DNA of 61,038 bases. It comes from an uncultured Clostridia bacterium (GTDB lineage: Bacteria; Bacillota; Clostridia; TANB77; CAG-508). The position numbers and the translations under genes are program-made. The notes below the pieces were generated by a model, which worked only from the letters and a program-made list of their open reading frames with translations, was not told the origin of the DNA and searched no databases. The DNA is taken from assembly GCA_934177485.1 (NCBI GenBank), contig CAKPPF010000006.1:1-61038 (forward strand), in the 5' to 3' direction. Shown one piece after another: positions 26,207-34,017 of this stretch (the first letter of the stretch is position 1; each line of letters starts with the position of its first letter).

Positions 26207-27025
26207 ATGAAAAAGAAAATTTTTTTTATTACAGCAATTACAATAATTGTAATGCTTGGAGTGCTTACAGCAATTAGAATGAAAAGGACAAATGTAAAAC
26301 AAAATTCATTAGAAAAAATAACAAGTAAAGGAACATTTATACTGGGACTTGATGATAGCTTTCCACCAATGGGATTCAGAAACGAAAACAATGAAATTGT
26401 TGGTTTTGATATTGATGTAGCAAAAGAAGTTTGCAAAAGATTAAATGTAGAATTAGTAATACAACCAATATCTTGGAATGCAAAAGAACAGGAATTAAAT
26501 TCTGGTAACATAGACTGCATTTGGAATGGGATGTCTATAACAGAAGAAAGAAAACAAGCAATGTTATTATCAAATTCATATATGAAAAATAGGATGGTAT
26601 TCATTACGAAACAAGACAGTAGCCTAAAAACTTTAGAAGATTTAAATGACAAAAAAGTAGGAGTTCAATCTGGTTCAAGTGCAGAGCAAATATTGGAAGA
26701 ATCAGAAATTTACAAAACATTAAAACAAACAGTTGCATATACAGATAATATTACAGCATTTATGGATTTGGAAACAAATCAAATTGATGCAGTATTTGTA
26801 GATGAAGTGCTATCTAATTATTATACAGTAACAAATAATAAAAACTATAACCAAACAGAACAAGCTCTAGAAGAAGAACAATATGCAATAGGATTTAGAA
26901 AACAAGACAATGAATTATGCAATAAAGTAAATGAGATTTTAAAAGAAATAAAAAAAGATGGAACATTAGAAAACATATCTAAAAAGTGGTTTGGAAAAGA
27001 TGTTACAACAATTAAAGGGGAGTAA
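26207..27025 (+). CDS. Amino-acid ABC transporter, substrate-binding protein
   Basis: A 272-residue type 2 binding protein of the polar amino-acid uptake (PAAT) family. It has an N-terminal hydrophobic segment (3-23) with no lipobox cysteine, so it is anchored by the segment itself or cleaved. The ligand-binding region reads GTFILGLDDSFPPMGFRNENNEIVGFDIDVAKEVCKRL near 44-82 and IDCIWNGMSITEER near 104-117. It is the first gene of a three-gene importer; the upstream attenuator with His codons hints at histidine or another basic/polar ligand. Confidence 0.9.
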   Translation: MKKKIFFITAITIIVMLGVLTAIRMKRTNVKQNSLEKITSKGTFILGLDDSFPPMGFRNENNEIVGFDIDVAKEVCKRLNVELVIQPISWNAKEQELNSGNIDCIWNGMSITEERKQAMLLSNSYMKNRMVFITKQDSSLKTLEDLNDKKVGVQSGSSAEQILEESEIYKTLKQTVAYTDNITAFMDLETNQIDAVFVDEVLSNYYTVTNNKNYNQTEQALEEEQYAIGFRKQDNELCNKVNEILKEIKKDGTLENISKKWFGKDVTTIKGE

Positions 27026-27027
27026 AT

Positions 27028-27678
27028 ATGGATTTAAATTACTTTATTAAATTAATGAAAATATTATGGGATGGAACAAAAGTATCTTTAAAAATATTTG
27101 CTATAACACTAGTATTTACAATACCTTTAGGAATATTAGTTTCTGTTTTAAGTATTTCTAAGAACAAGATAATTTCAAAAATAATAAAGCTGTATATATT
27201 GCTTATGAGAGGAACTCCATTATTATTACAAATAATTTGTATATACTTTGCACCATATTATTTGTTTAAATTTTCATACAACAGATTTATAGCAGTAGTT
27301 ATTGCATTTACATTAAACTATGCAGCATATTTTGGAGAAATATTTAGAGGTGGAATAGAAAGCATTCCAAAAGGACAATGGGAGGTAGCTTTTACATTAG
27401 GTTTTACTAAAATAAGGACATTTTTTATAGTGATACTTCCTCAAGCAATAAAAAGAATATTGCCATCAATTTCAAATGAAGTAATAACTTTGGTAAGAGA
27501 TACTTCGCTAGCACAAGTAATTGGAGTGACAGAATTGTTTGCTTTTGCTCAAAAACAAGCTAATTATAAATTCTCTATAATTCCATTGCTTGTTGCAGGA
27601 TTAATCTATTTATTAATTAGTGTAATTTTAACCTATATATTTAATTACACGGAAAGGAAATTAGAGTATTATAGGTAA
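27028..27678 (+). CDS. Amino-acid ABC transporter, permease
   Basis: A 216-residue permease of the HisMQ type with about five membrane helices. The MRGTPLLLQI segment (about 60-69) and the EAA loop (PKGQWEVAFTLGFTKIRTFFIVILPQA, about 113-139) are intact. ATG at 27028 is two bases after the preceding stop, so translation is coupled. Confidence 0.95.
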   Translation: MDLNYFIKLMKILWDGTKVSLKIFAITLVFTIPLGILVSVLSISKNKIISKIIKLYILLMRGTPLLLQIICIYFAPYYLFKFSYNRFIAVVIAFTLNYAAYFGEIFRGGIESIPKGQWEVAFTLGFTKIRTFFIVILPQAIKRILPSISNEVITLVRDTSLAQVIGVTELFAFAQKQANYKFSIIPLLVAGLIYLLISVILTYIFNYTERKLEYYR

Positions 27679-27683
27679 ATATT

Positions 27684-28340
27684 ATGAAAATATTGGAAAT
27701 AAAAAATATAAACAAGAGCTTTAACGAAAGAAAGGTATTAAGCAATTTTTCGCTAAACATGGAAGAAGGAGAAATAGTTTCGATAATAGGACCATCAGGA
27801 GTTGGAAAGTCAACTTTATTAAGATGCATTAATGGTTTGGAAAAAATAGATAGTGGAGAAATCTTAATTAATAATAAAAGCTTAAAAAGAAAAAAAGATA
27901 AAATATCAAAAGAAGCAAATTTAGAAGTGGGATTAGTGTTTCAAGATTACAATTTATTTCCTCAATATTCTGTAATTAAAAATATAACATTACCATTAAC
28001 AACAGTACTAAAAATAAAAAAAGAAGAATCGACAAAACAAGCAGAAGAATTGCTAAAAAAAATGAATTTATTAGGAAAGAGAGATTCATATCCATATGAA
28101 TTATCAGGAGGAGAAAAACAACGAGTAGCAATAGCAAGAGCGATTGCTACAAATCCTAAAATAATATGTTTGGATGAACCAACCAGTGCATTAGATCCAA
28201 AGCTTGTAATGCAAGTTTCAAAAATAATAAAAGACCTTGCAAATATTGGAAAAGCAATAATAATAGTAACTCACGATATAAGCTTTGCAGAACAAATTTC
28301 AGACAGGATTATAGACGTGAAACTAGAATTTGTAAAATGA
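27684..28340 (+). CDS. Amino-acid ABC transporter, ATP-binding protein
   Basis: A 218-residue ATPase of the GlnQ type, slightly short for the family (about 240). Walker A GPSGVGKST near 35-43, Q-loop VFQDYNLFPQY near 89-99, signature LSGGEKQR near 136-143 and Walker B IICLDEPTSALD near 157-168 are intact, as is the H-loop (VTHD). It lies five bases after the permease stop. Confidence 0.95.
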   Translation: MKILEIKNINKSFNERKVLSNFSLNMEEGEIVSIIGPSGVGKSTLLRCINGLEKIDSGEILINNKSLKRKKDKISKEANLEVGLVFQDYNLFPQYSVIKNITLPLTTVLKIKKEESTKQAEELLKKMNLLGKRDSYPYELSGGEKQRVAIARAIATNPKIICLDEPTSALDPKLVMQVSKIIKDLANIGKAIIIVTHDISFAEQISDRIIDVKLEFVK

Positions 28341-28507
28341 ATGTGAAAGGTGTGATGTGGGAAGTGAGATTTGTAGGGACGTATTGAATATGCACAAAAA
28401 AGAATTTATTGCAAACTTTACAGCAGGGATTAACTAAAAATGTTTGGACAGACCTCAAATAAAAAATTCAATAAATTTCATTAAAAATGTTTTAATATAA
28501 AAATAAT

Positions 28508-28517
28508 ATGTTATAAT
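28508..28517 (+). promoter_or_regulatory. Extended -10 promoter element before the trp leader
   Basis: TATGTTATAAT contains a perfect extended -10 (TGT-TATAAT, TATAAT at 28512-28517). No clear -35 is visible. It is about 90 bases before the leader peptide start. The region 28341-28507 between the transporter and this promoter holds no gene that I can see. Confidence 0.5.
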
Positions 28518-28607
28518 ATTACTAATAATGAAAAGAAATATAATAAAGTTGCACATCATAAGATTTTTTTCAATGTAAATAATTTAAATATTAAAGGAGA
28601 CAAAGCC

Positions 28608-28691
28608 ATGAGTAATTTAACAAACACAAAATTAAATAACTGGTGGAATGTATGGGATAAAAATCACCCATACAAATTTGTCGTGCTTTAG
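28608..28691 (+). CDS. Trp leader peptide (27 residues)
   Basis: ATG at 28608 follows AAAGGAGAC. Codons 11-16 encode NWWNVW with three Trp codons (12, 13 and 16), then DKNHPYKF and a TAG stop at 28689-28691. Within the coding part GTATGGG (28652-28658 region) pairs with CCCATAC, forming the pause/protector hairpin, and a terminator follows at 28710. This is a textbook tryptophan transcription attenuator in front of trpB. Confidence 0.88.
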   Translation: MSNLTNTKLNNWWNVWDKNHPYKFVVL

Positions 28692-28709
28692 AATATTAGT
28701 AAAATACAG

Positions 28710-28751
28710 GCACATGTATGAGTGATTAAAAACTTGTACATGTGCTTTTTG
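28710..28751 (+). terminator. trp attenuator terminator
   Basis: GCACATGTA (28710-28718) pairs with TACATGTGC (28737-28745), followed by TTTTT. The 5' arm contains TGTATG, which can instead pair with CATACA in the end of the leader peptide hairpin, giving an antiterminator when ribosomes stall at the Trp codons. Confidence 0.8.
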
Positions 28752-28773
28752 TTGTTTATGGGAGGTGGTGCAT

Positions 28774-28899
28774 ATGGAAGCTGACTGGCATTGGCAAATT
28801 TTATATAAAATTATTTTAAAGAAAGAAGGAATTGATTATGAATTATGGAGAATTTGGTGGACAATATGTACCACAAGAATTGAAAGAGAAATTAAATGA
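28774..28899 (+). CDS. Trp-containing short ORF overlapping the trpB start
   Basis: ATG at 28774 has a strong GGGAGGTGG box and opens a 41-codon ORF in a different frame from trpB. Residues 1-8 are MEADWHWQ (two Trp codons), and three further Trp codons occur at 25, 28 and 29 inside the region overlapping trpB. It could be a second leader that couples or controls translation of trpB. It may also be non-functional; only the ribosome binding site and Trp codons support it. Confidence 0.4.
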   Translation: MEADWHWQILYKIILKKEGIDYELWRIWWTICTTRIEREIK

Positions 28900-29968
28900 A
28901 ATTGAAAAAGAATTTACAAAAGCAAAAAATGATGAAAAGTTCGTAAAGGAATATTTATACTATTTAAAACAATATGTTGGAAGACCAACACCACTATATT
29001 ATGCAGAGAACTTAAGCAAATATGCAGGTGGAGCAAAGATATATTTAAAAAGAGAAGATTTAAATCATACAGGAGCACACAAAATAAATAATGCATTGGG
29101 GCAAGCTTTACTGGCAAAGAGAATGAATAAAACACATATTATTGCAGAAACAGGAGCAGGACAACATGGAGTAGCAACTGCTACAGTATGTAGTTTATTT
29201 AATATTAAATGTACTATATTTATGGGAAAAGAAGATATAAAAAGACAAAAAGTAAATGTAGAGAAAATGAAGCTTTTAGGAGCAGAAGTATATGAAGTAA
29301 CAAAAGGTGGAGGAACATTAAAAGAAGCAGTAGATGTAGCCTTTGAATATTTATTAAAACATCAAGATGTATTTTACTTAATAGGTTCTGCAGTAGGCCC
29401 AAGCCCATATCCAGAAATGGTAAAATATTTTCAAAAAATAATAGGGGAAGAAGCAAAAAAACAAATTTTAGAACAAAAAGGTAAATTGCCTAAAGCAATA
29501 GTTGCGTGCATAGGTGGAGGAAGCAATAGTATAGGACTATTTACAGACTTTATAAAAGAAGATGTACAAATATTTGGAATAGAAGGAGCAGGAAAAGGTG
29601 TTGAGACAGGAAAACATGCATCTGCAATATATAATAATAAAATTGGAATTTTACATGGTATGAAAACATATATAATGCAAGATGATAAAGGAAATATAGA
29701 AGAGGCATATTCAATTTCAGCAGGTTTGGATTATCCAGGAATTGGACCAGAACACGCATACCTGAAATCTATAGGGAGAGTTAAGTATGACAGTATTACT
29801 GATAAAGAAGCAGTAGAAGCATTTAAGCTAATTTGTAGATTAGAAGGAATAATACCAGCATTAGAAAGTAGCCATGCAATAGCATATGCAATAAAAATTG
29901 CAAAAAACTATAAAAATAATGACAGCATTATTGTAAACCTATCTGGAAGAGGAGATAAGGATATATAA
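28838..29968 (+). CDS. trpB: Tryptophan synthase beta chain
   Basis: Makes L-tryptophan from indole and serine with PLP. From ATG 28838 (7 bases after AAGAAGGA; the earlier in-frame TTG at 28832 is too close to the box) it is 376 residues, slightly short of the usual about 395. Catalytic Lys is in the motif HTGAHKINNALGQALLAK (about 80-97) and the phosphate-binding loop is GGGSNSIG (about 228-235). The C-terminus ends NLSGRGDKDI. No trpA or other trp gene is nearby, so it may salvage indole. It is controlled by the attenuator upstream. Confidence 0.96.
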   Translation: MNYGEFGGQYVPQELKEKLNEIEKEFTKAKNDEKFVKEYLYYLKQYVGRPTPLYYAENLSKYAGGAKIYLKREDLNHTGAHKINNALGQALLAKRMNKTHIIAETGAGQHGVATATVCSLFNIKCTIFMGKEDIKRQKVNVEKMKLLGAEVYEVTKGGGTLKEAVDVAFEYLLKHQDVFYLIGSAVGPSPYPEMVKYFQKIIGEEAKKQILEQKGKLPKAIVACIGGGSNSIGLFTDFIKEDVQIFGIEGAGKGVETGKHASAIYNNKIGILHGMKTYIMQDDKGNIEEAYSISAGLDYPGIGPEHAYLKSIGRVKYDSITDKEAVEAFKLICRLEGIIPALESSHAIAYAIKIAKNYKNNDSIIVNLSGRGDKDI

Positions 29969-29980
29969 ATACTGAAATGA

Positions 29981-30164
29981 GGGAAAAAGGGGACAATATA
30001 TGCAAAAGGACTCGATGATGGAATTAAGGAAGGACTAGAAAAAGGAATAAAAGAAGGAAAACAAAAGGTAAAATTAGAAATAGCAAAAAAGTTAAAAGGG
30101 AATGAATACAGAATTAATAGCAGAAATAACAGTGCTAAAGATAGAAGACATAGAAAAAATATAA
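29981..30164 (+). pseudogene. Remnant of a Rpn-family nuclease C-terminus
   Basis: The translation shows the repetitive GIKEGLEKGIKEGKQK helix and EIAKKLKG that close Rpn (recombination-promoting nuclease, PD-(D/E)XK transposase_31-like) proteins. One base shift near 30100 continues it as MNTELIAEITVLKIEDIEKI and a TAA stop at 30162, the usual ending of that family. The catalytic domain is gone and the frame begins just after a stop at 29978-29980. Confidence 0.7.
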
Positions 30165-30180
30165 TCTCCAATTTTAACAA

Positions 30181-30232
30181 ATAAAAATTAGCTAACTACT
30201 ACACAAATATAAATAAATGTGGTATAATATTT
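30181..30232 (+). repeat. 52-bp dispersed repeat, copy 2 (carries the yebC -10 box)
   Basis: 50 of 52 bases match copy 1 (25762-25813). In this copy the end reads TGTGGTATAATA, a good -10 (TATAAT at 30223-30228), 45 bases before the yebC start. The repeat may have brought a promoter with it. Confidence 0.85.
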
Positions 30233-30272
30233 CTGTTTTAAATTATAAAATAAAAAAAGGAGAGTGAAAGCA

Positions 30273-30992
30273 ATGTCAGGACATAGCAAATGGCATAATA
30301 TTCAAGCCAAAAAAGGTAAAGCAGATGCTGCAAGAGGAAAAGTATTTACAAAATTAGGAAGAGAATTATTAATAGCAGTTAAAGAAGGTGGACCTGACCC
30401 AGCTGGTAATTCTAAACTTAAAAATGTTATAGCAAAATGTAAGGCAGCTAATATGCCAAATGATACAATTAATAGTGCAATTAAAAAAGCTTCTGGAAGC
30501 AATGAAAATTATGAAGAAATTACATATGAAGGATATGGAACAAATGGAGTTGCAGTTATAGTAAGCGCTGCAACAGATAACAAAAATAGAACGGCAGCAG
30601 ACGTAAGACATGCATTTGATAAATCTGGAGGAAATTTAGGTACAAGTGGATGTGTATCATATCTATTTAATAAAAAAGGATTAATAGTAATAGATAAAAG
30701 TACAACAAACCTTGATGAGGACAGCATGATGATGCTTGCTTTAGACAGTGGAGCAGAGGATTTTGAAGCTTCAGAAGAAATATATGAAATAACAACAGAT
30801 CCATCAAATTTCACAGAAGTAAGAGAAGCTTTAGAAAAAGAAGGATTAGAGTTCTTAGAAGCAGATGTAAAACTTATTCCTACAACATATATTGAATTAA
30901 GCGAGGAACAAGGAGAAAAAATGCAAAGACTAATTGATAGATTAGAGGATTTAGATGATGTTGTAGAAGTTTACCATAACTGGGCTGAATAA
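30273..30992 (+). CDS. yebC: YebC/PmpR family protein
   Basis: A 239-residue protein starting MSGHSKWHNIQAKKGKADA; ATG at 30273 after AAAGGAGAG (a GTG nine bases earlier overlaps the box). Family hallmarks include GRELLIAVKEGGPDP (31-45) and the acidic C-terminal region ending in DDVVEVYHNW. YebC-type proteins were long annotated as transcriptional regulators; recent work links them to helping ribosomes at difficult stretches such as polyproline, which fits efp being encoded nearby (1 kb downstream). Confidence 0.96.
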   Translation: MSGHSKWHNIQAKKGKADAARGKVFTKLGRELLIAVKEGGPDPAGNSKLKNVIAKCKAANMPNDTINSAIKKASGSNENYEEITYEGYGTNGVAVIVSAATDNKNRTAADVRHAFDKSGGNLGTSGCVSYLFNKKGLIVIDKSTTNLDEDSMMMLALDSGAEDFEASEEIYEITTDPSNFTEVREALEKEGLEFLEADVKLIPTTYIELSEEQGEKMQRLIDRLEDLDDVVEVYHNWAE

Positions 30993-31027
30993 TTGTTCTA
31001 AATAAATAAAAATTGAATATAATAATA

Positions 31028-31057
31028 TAAGAGCAGACTAAAATATGTCTGCTCTTA
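31028..31057 (+). terminator. Hairpin after yebC
   Basis: TAAGAGCAGAC (31028-31038) is perfectly inverted at 31047-31057. No good T run follows, so termination would be weak; it may only be an mRNA-end hairpin. Confidence 0.4.
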
Positions 31058-31080
31058 AAATTTACAAAGGAAAATAAATA

Positions 31081-31963
31081 ATGGATATTTTAAATTATTT
31101 TTCTGAAGAAATAAAAAGAGAATTACTAAGATATATTAATAATTCTAATTATAATACATTAGAAGAAATACGAATAAGGGTTAATAAACCAATAATATTA
31201 AAATTTAATATGCAAACTAAACTACTAGAATATATAATAACCACAAAGGATATACTAGAAATAATGCAAAAAATAACAGAAAATTCGCTATATTCATATC
31301 AAAAACAAATTGCAGAAGGTTATATAACATTAAGAGGAGGACATAGAGTACGGAATTTCAGGAAATGTAGTTATGGAAGATGATAAAGTTATAAACATAA
31401 ACTACATATATAGCTTGAATTTTAGAATTGCCAAAGAAATAATAGGAACATCAAACGAAATTTTTAAACAAATATATAATAGTGGAGATGTATTAAATAC
31501 ATTAATTATTTCTCCACCAGGGGCAGGAAAAACAACAATTTTAAGAGATTTAATTAGAAATTTGAGCCAATATAAAACTGTTGGGGTTGTGGATGAAAGA
31601 GGAGAAATTTCTGCAATGTATAAAAATGAACCACAAAATAATTTGGGTATGCAAGTGGATATTTTAAATAATATTCCTAAAAGCTTGGGAATGAAAATGT
31701 TAATTAGAAGTATGGCACCAGAAATTGTATGTGCAGACGAAATTGGAACAGAAGATGATATAAAGTCCATAAAATATGCAGTAACATCAGGAGTTAAAGG
31801 AATATTCACAGCTCATGGTAATAATTTAGAATACATAAAGAAAAACCCAATTTTAAAGGAATTATTGAAAGAAAATATAATACAATTAATAATAATTCTA
31901 AATAAAGAAAATAGAAAAGATGTAAAATATATCAATAATATTGACAAAAATATTGATTTTTAA
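31081..31963 (+). pseudogene. spoIIIAA: SpoIIIAA, +1 frameshifted at a CGG codon
   Basis: The N-terminal part (31081-31350, IRVNKPIIL and YTLRGGHRV-like block ending ITLRGGHRV) and C-terminal part (31352-31963) match SpoIIIAA, the AAA+ ATPase of the feeding-tube apparatus of spore formers. Skipping one C at 31351 restores GGHRV-GISGNVV, exactly the family motif. Beyond it, Walker A PPGAGKTT (about residue 148), VDERGEI and SMAPEIVCADEIGTEDD are intact. SpoIIIAB to SpoIIIAH are absent; efp follows at once. Either sporulation has been lost and this is a relic, or the shift is recoded. Confidence 0.85.
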
Positions 31964-32016
31964 GCAAATATAGTATAAAATATATAAGATTTATAATAAT
32001 ATGGAGGTAGATAGAA

Positions 32017-32583
32017 ATGGCAGAAGTATATATGGCAGGAGATGTAAGAAACGGAACAACTTTTGAATTAGATAATTCAGTATATAAAGTAGTTGAATTC
32101 CAACACGTAAAACCAGGTAAAGGAGCAGCTTTTGTTAGAACAAAATTAAAAAATGTTATAACAGGAGCAGTTTTAGAAAAAACTTTTAACCCATCAGAAA
32201 AATTACAAGGTGCAGAAATAGAAAAAAGAGATATGCAATACTTATATAATGATGGTGATTTATATTATTTCATGGATAATGAAACATATGAACAATTACC
32301 ACTTAATAAAGAACAATTAGGAGATAGCTTAAAATATATAAAAGAAAATATGTCAGTTAAAATATTATCTTTTAAAGGTAAAGTATTTTCAGTTGAACCA
32401 CCTATGTTTGTTGAATTAGAAGTTACATATACAGAACCAGGATTTAGTGGAAATACTACAACAACTTCTGGAAAACCAGCAACATTAGAGAATGGCTATG
32501 AAATATCAGTTCCTTTATTTATAAACATTGGAGATGTTATAAAAATAGACACAAGAACTGGTGAATACATGGAAAGAGTTTAG
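32017..32583 (+). CDS. efp: Elongation factor P
   Basis: A 188-residue three-domain (KOW, OB, OB) factor that rescues ribosomes stalled at polyproline. The KOW region has the tip loop HVKPGKGAAFVRTKLKN, including the conserved Lys near residue 32 that is modified in some bacteria. Start MAEVYMAGDVRNG with GGAGG upstream; length is normal. Efp adjacent to spoIIIAA is the usual order in Firmicutes. Confidence 0.98.
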   Translation: MAEVYMAGDVRNGTTFELDNSVYKVVEFQHVKPGKGAAFVRTKLKNVITGAVLEKTFNPSEKLQGAEIEKRDMQYLYNDGDLYYFMDNETYEQLPLNKEQLGDSLKYIKENMSVKILSFKGKVFSVEPPMFVELEVTYTEPGFSGNTTTTSGKPATLENGYEISVPLFINIGDVIKIDTRTGEYMERV

Positions 32584-32595
32584 GAGTATAAATTA

Positions 32596-33072
32596 ATGTC
32601 AGATTTAAAAGAAAAAGTAAAGAAAATCATGATAGATCTTGAAAATAATATCAAAGACGAAAAAGAACTAGAGTATGTAAAAACTCAAATATACAATATA
32701 TATAATGCATTTATGGATGAGTTTGATGGTCTAGAAGAAAAATATAGTGGCAAAATGGATACAGTATATGCTAAATGCCAATTTCTAGAAGATAAAGTAA
32801 AAGAACTTGAAGGAGTAGTTACAAGAATTCAAGCAGATATATATGTAGAAGATGAGGATGATTCTAGTATAGAAATTGAATGCCCATATTGTAATGCAGA
32901 ATTTTTACTAGATTGTTCAGAAAAATTAAGAGATTCTGTAACATGTCCAGAATGTAATAATGTAATAGAATTAGACTGGAATGAACATGATAGATGTTCA
33001 CATGATTGTTGTGGATGTGGAGAAGATGAATGTCATGGACATTATGAAGAAGATGAAGATGACGATATGTAA
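32596..33072 (+). CDS. CD1247-type zinc-ribbon protein
   Basis: A 158-residue soluble acidic protein. Residues 1-80 are a helical domain (MSDLKEKVKKIMIDLENNI), then CPYCNAEFLL and CPECNNVIELDW form a zinc ribbon (about 96-118), and the tail is Cys/His rich (CSHDCCGCGEDECHGHY, about 134-150) and poly-acidic. Public annotation calls this the CD1247 N-terminal domain family, normally beside efp/spoIIIA in clostridia. The Cys/His tail could bind extra metal. Start is 13 bases after efp, so they are cotranscribed. Confidence 0.85.
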   Translation: MSDLKEKVKKIMIDLENNIKDEKELEYVKTQIYNIYNAFMDEFDGLEEKYSGKMDTVYAKCQFLEDKVKELEGVVTRIQADIYVEDEDDSSIEIECPYCNAEFLLDCSEKLRDSVTCPECNNVIELDWNEHDRCSHDCCGCGEDECHGHYEEDEDDDM

Positions 33073-33075
33073 AAA

Positions 33076-33664
33076 CTATTTAAAATAGTCTAAAGGATTG
33101 ACGGCTTTGCCGTCTTTTTTTATTGCAAAATGTAAATGTGGCCCTGTTGTTGCACCATTTGTTGGATTGCCATTTGAATCTTTATAAGGATTATTAGAAA
33201 TTTCGTAAACAATTTTAGGACCAACTTGTCCAATTACTTGTCCTTTTTTTATACTTTCTCCAACTTTAATTATATAATTAGGAGAAACGTGGTGATAGAT
33301 AAACTGTAAAGTATCAGACTTTAAAATAATTGTGAAGCCACCTGAACCGTTTAAAACCAGTAAATATAACTGTAGCCTTACATGGAGAAACTAAATTTGT
33401 ACCTTGAGGTGCTGGAATATCAATTCCCAAATGAAAAGAACTAGCACCAGAAGTTGGAGAATTACGTTTACCAAAATTAGAACTTATTCTTGTGTATCCA
33501 GGAATAGGCCAACAAAATTCTGTGTTAGAAATAGTATAATATTCAATTATAGTTTTAGTGTCTTTATTAAGAATTGAAGAATCTAACGTTGGAATAAAAC
33601 AACACGAAATAAACATAAAAATAAAAAAAGATAATAAATAATATTTTAAAGATTTAAAAAACAT
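33076..33664 (-). pseudogene. M23 metallopeptidase, frameshifted at a CGG codon
   Basis: A signal anchor (MFFKSLKYYLLSFFIFMF) precedes a LytM/M23 domain. HLGID (first zinc ligands), HHVS and the HLHF motif are all present, but the last lies in a different frame: the zero frame reads CGG at 33349-33347 and stops at 33314, while skipping one base continues GSGGFTIILKSD to a stop at 33076. Active-site motifs are intact across the shift. An efp-operon terminator is embedded in its 3' coding end on the other strand. It would cut peptidoglycan cross-bridges if made. Confidence 0.8.
33100..33120 (+). terminator. efp operon terminator, inside the opposing peptidase gene
   Basis: GACGGC-TTT-GCCGTC (33100-33114) followed by a T run to 33121. 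On the minus strand the same bases encode DGKAV of the peptidase. Confidence 0.8.
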
Positions 33665-33710
33665 AAAAGACCTCAAGAAAAGTGGATTTGCCACATTTTT
33701 CATATTCGAC

Positions 33711-33740
33711 AAAAAAGTGCTTTGGATATCCAAAGCACTT
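33711..33740 (-). terminator. tRNA-Trp terminator
   Basis: On the minus strand AAGTGCTTTGG-ATAT-CCAAAGCACTT is a long perfect stem beginning right after the CCA end of tRNA-Trp, followed by TTTTTT. Confidence 0.85.
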
Positions 33741-33814
33741 TGGCAGGGGCACTAGGAGTCGAACCTAGCTCAGTGGTTTTGGAGACCATTATACTACCGA
33801 TGTACTATGCCCCT
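33741..33814 (-). tRNA. tRNA-Trp(CCA)
   Basis: Minus-strand cloverleaf: acceptor AGGGGCA/TGCCCCT, anticodon loop CTCCAAA (anticodon CCA), T-arm CTAGG-TTCGACT-CCTAG, discriminator G and encoded CCA. Its own terminator follows directly. Confidence 0.94.
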
Positions 33815-33900
33815 ATTTGCAAGTACGTAAATTATAATAACATATATTTTAATTATATGCAATAATATAAAATAAATTTCTTAAATAAATTTTAAAAAAT

Positions 33901-33923
33901 GTATGGGATAGGTCTTGTGCCTT
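33901..33923 (+). repeat. Short dispersed repeat, copy 3 (degenerate)
   Basis: GTATGGGATAGGTCTTGTGCCT shares the GTATGGG and GGTCTTGTGCCT blocks with 12312-12337. The rest of 33815-33974 shows no gene. Confidence 0.5.
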
Positions 33924-33974
33924 CCAAAGATACAAAATACGAAAAATTTAATTTATCTAAATTAATAAATATAC

Positions 33975-34004
33975 TTGAAAGAACATTACAAATTGTGCTA
34001 TAAT
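33975..34004 (+). promoter_or_regulatory. ssrA promoter
   Basis: TTGAAA (33975-33980), 18-base spacer with extended TGC, TATAAT (33999-34004), 13 bases before the RNA 5' end. Confidence 0.75.
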
Positions 34005-34017
34005 TAAAATGTTACAT

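Noticed and set aside
28371..28400. TAGGGACGTATTGAATATGC as another palindromic repeat
   Set aside because: It recalls a common REP-like hairpin but the second arm is missing here and there is one copy only.
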